A stretch of 64,000 nucleotides of DNA from Mesostigma viride (Eukaryota > Streptophyta > Mesostigmatophyceae > Mesostigmatales > Mesostigmataceae). The position numbers and the translations under genes were made by a program. Positions 59,882-64,000 of this stretch are shown piece after piece (within the stretch, counting starts at the first letter, position 1; the number at the start of each line of letters is the position of its first letter). Below the pieces are notes generated by a model. That model ran no database searches and was not told where the DNA came from. It worked only from the letters and a program-made list of their open reading frames with translations. The stretch lies in the NCBI GenBank assembly GCA_009746045.1, contig RPFO01000123.1:1347410-1411409 (forward strand), written 5' to 3'.

Positions 59882-60420
59882 GCAATAGCCGCCGCCTATC
59901 AAACAGGTCCTATTCATCACGAGCGTCAACGCCCCGTCATCGCCCCGTCATCGCCCGGCCGAGGGCCTTAACCTGTTAACTCTTTATTCGGAGTGATAGT
60001 CAACGACCTATATACTATGGACTACCAATAGCTACCGCATATAAAACATGGGCTTTTCATCACGCCCGTCGAGGGCGATGACGGTGACGCTCGTCACCGT
60101 CATCGCCCTCGACGGGCCAACATCTAAACTCTTCTCTTAATCAACAAAGTATATTACCAATAGCCGCTGCCTATCAAACAGGTTCTATTAATCACGCGCG
60201 TGAACGCCCCGTCATCGCCCCGTCATCGCCCCGTCAGCGCCCCGTCATCGCCCTGCCGAGGGCCAACCTCTTAACTCTTTATTCGGAGTAATAAAAAACG
60301 GCCTATATTGTGAATAGCTGCCGCCTATCAACCAGGTACTTTTCATCACGCCCGTCGAGGGCGATGACGGTGACGGCCGTCACCGTCATCGCCCAGCCGG
60401 CATTGCCATACAAGAAGAAG
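59882..60420. repeat. Four-unit tandem repeat with internal hairpins
   Basis: Units begin CAATAGCCGCCGCCTATCAA or a variant at about 59,882, 60,027, 60,156 and 60,312 (spacing 145, 129 and 156 bp). Units 2 and 4 contain hairpins: 60,064-60,117 (26-bp arms, 2-nt loop) and 60,359-60,394 (perfect 36-bp palindrome), built from CGTCATCGCC motifs. Units 1 and 3 instead carry tandem CGCCCCGTCATCGCC. The array ends about 75 bp upstream of the kinase start codon. Confidence 0.9.
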
Positions 60421-60495
60421 CTCTCGATCCTAGGTATAGACTACCTCGTGTATCATCGTAATTGACAGCATCGAGATCATTCATACCTACCTACA

Positions 60496-61677
60496 ATGGC
60501 CAGCTGCAAAAGAAAAATGTCGACCAACAGACAGGACCTGTCGCCGGGAACCCTGTCGGCATTAAGGGCGAGACAGGCTTTTAATTCACGGACTTACAGA
60601 CTGCGTACATGCACCGCTTTGCATAGGGTGTCGCGTGTGTTGAACGCCGCGGACTCGCACGCTCGCAGGGACGTTGAGCTGCAAACCAATGCACCGTCGG
60701 ATTGGAGCATTGCATTGCAGCGGCTGACGAATTATGATCAAAAGGTTTCTCACAGCGCTAGCAAGTTGACGCATGTCATCGCAGTGAAATTGTCAGGTGA
60801 CCGGATAGGAAAAGGTGCTCATGGCACGTTATACGCTATCCCTGCTAGCTCGAGTGCACCAGGTGGCGAGGCTACGCTAGTGGTAAAGCTGGCAAGCCTT
60901 CGACGAGACACGCTGCTGGTGAACTACCAGGAGGCTGTTATAACCGCCGTTGTGGCAGTGGCCAAGGAGGCCGGTTTCATGTCTATAGCTGGCCCGCAGG
61001 TCTGCCCTGCAGTAGAAGGGCTCTGGTCCACGTGCGGTGAAGTAGGTGGTATTGTCATGGAGAGAATGAGTGGTGACTTGCATGCTGCCCGTGATGCCCC
61101 GGAAAATCAGCGTGTTTTCGAAGTTTGCTCACCCAGCGTCCTTGCAGACTGTGCAAAGGCATTGGCTGGCTTGCACGCCGTTAACATTATACACAATGAC
61201 GTCAAGCTCGATAATTTTCTCTACACCATGGCGCCAGGAAGTGCACATCCGATAATCCGTATTGCAGATCTCGGCCTGGCGACAAGAGGGGGGGAACGGA
61301 TTTTCACGCATCAGGCTGGTAAGGATCGTCAGCCTCGGTGGCATCCCGCAACAGTGGACCAGCCCGGCATGACAGGAGGGGTGGTGACAGCGCAGCGAGA
61401 CCATGATGTGTACTCCTTCCTTGTAATGGTGGTATCCTTGTTTCGGCATAAGGGCCGCGCTCTCTTCGTGAATTCTGTGGATTCAGGGCTATTTAACTTG
61501 TGTCACAATGTCTATTACCACACCAAAAGGTTGGGCCCCCTTGCTTTCAAGCTACCCACGATGTCTGAAGTGGAGGAGTTGTTTCGCAATGCTCGGCCTT
61601 TTGTTTCCAGGCCTTGCCCAGAGAACGCTCCAGGGACACCACGGAACACGGTGCCCCTCCCGCGTGTCAGGGGTTAG
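60496..61677 (+). CDS. Intronless protein kinase, 393 aa
   Basis: Starts ATGGCCAGC just after the hairpin array. The N-terminal ~95 residues are basic and unrecognised. The kinase domain follows: glycine loop IGKGAHGTLY (104-113), VVKL lysine K131, candidate helix-C Glu E146, HNDVKLDN catalytic loop (D235, K237, N240; the usual Arg after His is Asn), DLG instead of DFG (258-260). D304 of RDHDVYSF is the subdomain IX aspartate. The catalytic residues are present, so activity is likely. The loop lacking HRD arginine suggests no activation-loop phosphorylation control. The APE region is not canonical (RWHPATV). Unlike the CaMK-type gene it has no introns, which may indicate a retrocopy or transfer from a virus or bacterium; the sequence alone does not decide. 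Confidence 0.85.
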   Translation: MASCKRKMSTNRQDLSPGTLSALRARQAFNSRTYRLRTCTALHRVSRVLNAADSHARRDVELQTNAPSDWSIALQRLTNYDQKVSHSASKLTHVIAVKLSGDRIGKGAHGTLYAIPASSSAPGGEATLVVKLASLRRDTLLVNYQEAVITAVVAVAKEAGFMSIAGPQVCPAVEGLWSTCGEVGGIVMERMSGDLHAARDAPENQRVFEVCSPSVLADCAKALAGLHAVNIIHNDVKLDNFLYTMAPGSAHPIIRIADLGLATRGGERIFTHQAGKDRQPRWHPATVDQPGMTGGVVTAQRDHDVYSFLVMVVSLFRHKGRALFVNSVDSGLFNLCHNVYYHTKRLGPLAFKLPTMSEVEELFRNARPFVSRPCPENAPGTPRNTVPLPRVRG

Positions 61678-61940
61678 GACATGTAGGATACCGTGACAGC
61701 AGCTTTGTCGACTTGGATCCATGATCTAACATCGTGGTTGCCTTGGTTTACTTATCGGTGATTACTGATGCCTGTTGTACACACGGTGCACATGTCTTAT
61801 TAATTAACTTATTAAGTACTAAATTATTATCACGTCTTTTGATTGAGTTAGCCAGCTTTTGCCCATGCACACACATGTCCACATTAATTAATTATATAAT
61901 TAAACTCGTGCTGCCACTGGGGAGTCACGGAGCATTAACC

Positions 61941-62222
61941 CGGATGGATGGATGGAGGGAGGGAGGGAGGGAGGGTTTAGGGTGGAGGGAGGGAGGGTTT
62001 AGGGTGGATGGAGGGAGGGAGGGAGGGAGGGAGGGAGGGAGGGAGGGAGGGAGGGAGGGAGGGAGGGAGGGAGGGAGGGAGGGAGGGAGGGAGGGAGGGA
62101 GGGAGGGAGGGAGGAGGGAGGGAGGAGGGAGGGAGGGAGGGAGGGAGGGAGGGAGGGAGGGAGGGAGGGAGGGAGGGAGGGAGGGAGGGAGGGAGGGAGG
62201 GAGGGAGGGAGGGAGGGGGGGG
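61941..62222. repeat. (GGGA)n microsatellite, seeded by GGAT
   Basis: Starts GGATGGATGGATGGAGGGAG and then becomes pure GGGA with a few GGA slips. Flanks: GGAGTCACGGAGCATTAACC (left) and CACGCAATCCTACCGGTCAA (right), the same as those of the GGAT array at 62.75 kb. Confidence 0.97.
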
Positions 62223-62624
62223 AGGGGTGCACGCAATCCTACCGGTCAAAGCGATCTACAAAACAGTTCTATGTTCTCTTTGTGATGGTCGCGACCCTAG
62301 GGGTCTTGGTTGGCATGCCGCCCTCGTGTGAAAACACGTTCCTTCCCCACTGCATGGGGCTTGTTGGCCTCTATGACCTGCACAGTCACGTGTCTATTAA
62401 TTAATCAATAAATTCATGACCATGGGCCCACGTGGCCATGTCCATCATCTTTCTCCAAATCACTTAAAGAGGACTAGCACCCCCATGCATGTCCTCTGCA
62501 CATGCGGAGACGCCAATTCATCAGTTTAAATTTTGTATTCAACTCGTGACACGCCAATTAATTAATAAGCTAGTTAAGGAATTAATTAATTTTGTGCACA
62601 TTAATTAATTATTTAATAGACACG

Positions 62625-62741
62625 TGCTCCGTGACTCCGCGACGCGAGCACGAGTTTAATTAATTAATTTTGATTTGCTGCTGGACTACATTAATGAATT
62701 ATATAATTAAACTCGTGCTCGCGTCGCGGAGTCACGGAGCA
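62625..62741. repeat. Perfect inverted repeat, 38-bp arms
   Basis: Left arm 62625-62662 and right arm 62704-62741 are exact reverse complements (TGCTCCGTGACTCCGCGACG...), with a 41-bp spacer. The right arm is the left flank of the GGAT array. Confidence 0.97.
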
Positions 62742-62749
62742 TTAACCCC

Positions 62750-63160
62750 GATGGATGGATGGATGGATGGATGGATGGATGGATGGATGGATGGATGGAT
62801 GGATGGATGGATGGATGGATGGATGGATGGATGGATGGATGGATGGATGGATGGATGGATGGATGGATGGATGGATGGATGGATGGATGGATGGATGGAT
62901 GGATGGATGGATGGATGGATGGATGGATGGATGGATGGATGGATGGATGGATGGATGGATGGATGGATGGATGGATGGATGGATGTATGGATGTATGGAT
63001 GGATGGATGGATGGATGGATGGATGGATGGATGGATGGATATGGATGGATGGATGGATGGATGGATGGATGGATGGATGGATGGATGGATGGATGGATGG
63101 ATGGATGGATGGATGGATGGATGGATGGATGGATGGATGGATGGATGGATGGATGGATGG
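62750..63160. repeat. (GGAT)n microsatellite, ~410 bp
   Basis: About 100 copies of ATGG with two GTAT interruptions near 62,985-62,995 and a one-unit slip at about 63,040. Translations such as WMDG or IHPS in all frames are artefacts. Confidence 0.98.
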
Positions 63161-64000
63161 GGACACGCAATCCTACCGGTCAAAGCTATCTACAACATGA
63201 AGCCAACACTGTTGTATCTAAGCTCTCTACCCTTAGTAGGGGTCCTGTCTAGCGTGCTTCCTGGAATACATGGAGGTGCGTGTGCACTTGTGCACCCAGA
63301 TCGAGTAGGTGGCAGTTTACACCCATCACCAACAGGTTGTATCACATAATATGTAGTAAAAACCCTATTAACTGGGACATGGACGCATGGTGATCCAACG
63401 CCATATTTGAAGTGAGACAACTAATATGCCCCTAGTCAGCTGCACATGTGTTACATGATTTCATGTTATTAATTCCTATATTCAAGTAACACGTACCTTT
63501 CGAACATAACAAATTAATTCATGGAATAGTATCGTGTGGCCGTTGTGGGGTCGCGGACAACTTCTTTTCCCCAACAAAGATAGTGGATGTCTCCCCAAGA
63601 CGGTGCTATGTACATGTAGGTCCACTACTATATAGCCTAACAACAGCGGCCCAGACTTAATTAGTAACTCGCTCCTGCTGGGGCCCTCGTGGAGCAAAAT
63701 AACCCTAAGAATTATAGTTGTCTCACTTAATATAATGCTAGCTACCATGATATCCTTGATGGCTATACACAACAACAGGGGAACTGATACACCCGTCCTT
63801 CTTTCAGTATAAAGGATCTAGTCAGGTCACAGGTGCCATCTGAAATGCTCAGTAGCACCGCCTGGCATCTATACAGTGTGGGTGCAATGCATTTAAAACA
63901 GTCCCAAGGTCAGCAGATGCATAGGGGATGCAATCACACCAGGCTGTCTCCTTGACACCATGCAGGGTCATCCTTACCCTGGGTAGTAAAACATATTATC
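63161..64000. other. Intergenic region to window end
   Basis: After the array the sequence matches the right flank of the GGGA locus for about 30 bp and then diverges. No gene or RNA is supported. Confidence 0.35.

Noticed and set aside
62707-63200. WMDG and IHPS repeat proteins
   Set aside because: They are translations of the GGAT tetranucleotide array in every frame.

Overview
The window looks like nuclear DNA of a plastid-bearing eukaryote, probably a microalga. The evidence is a protein-kinase gene with nine clean GT-AG introns, an LTR retrotransposon, LINE 3' ends, kilobases of micro- and minisatellite, and a decayed piece of plastid rpoB at 19.1-19.5 kb. There is no bacterial operon structure and no rRNA. 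The species cannot be fixed from the sequence alone.

Layout. 1-3.3 kb is a 29-bp minisatellite followed by a pyrimidine-only 8-bp microsatellite. 3.4-20 kb is a cluster of small, mostly intronless orphan genes on the + strand: two MYND-finger proteins, two F-box-like proteins, several proteins with short Cys/His zinc modules, and unknowns. Most of their leaders and 3' flanks carry the 14-bp palindrome CCAACGGCCGTTGG or a close variant. The same palindrome lies inside a 207-bp satellite (7.35-9.77 kb) and two ~46-bp arrays (28.4-29.0 and 30.25-30.95 kb). A young non-autonomous LTR retrotransposon (14,334-17,015) has split one of the small genes. 21.1-28.4 kb is about 7.3 kb of almost pure TTGTCC hexamer. 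29-34.4 kb holds three more orphan genes, the last with an intron and a G-rich repeat hinge.

From 34.4 kb the character changes to sparse, intron-rich nuclear DNA. It holds a possible two-exon microgene (36.4 kb), a ten-exon CaMK-like kinase gene (38.8-45.1 kb), LINE and other repeat fragments including a perfect 96-bp palindrome (46.0 kb), a probable LTR with decayed retroelement remains (49.6-54.3 kb), and a broken multi-exon gene (54.8-55.9 kb). A third F-box-like paralogue lies on the - strand (57.9-59.1 kb). Two tandem arrays separate it from an intronless protein kinase (60.5-61.7 kb). The window ends with twin microsatellite loci that share flanks but carry different motifs (GGGA and GGAT).

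The strongest novelty is the palindrome-linked orphan gene cluster. Four coding breaks in it all need a -1 shift, three at defined A/G homopolymers and one within a G-rich repeat. That could be ribosomal frameshifting, but systematic homopolymer undercalling explains it at least as well.
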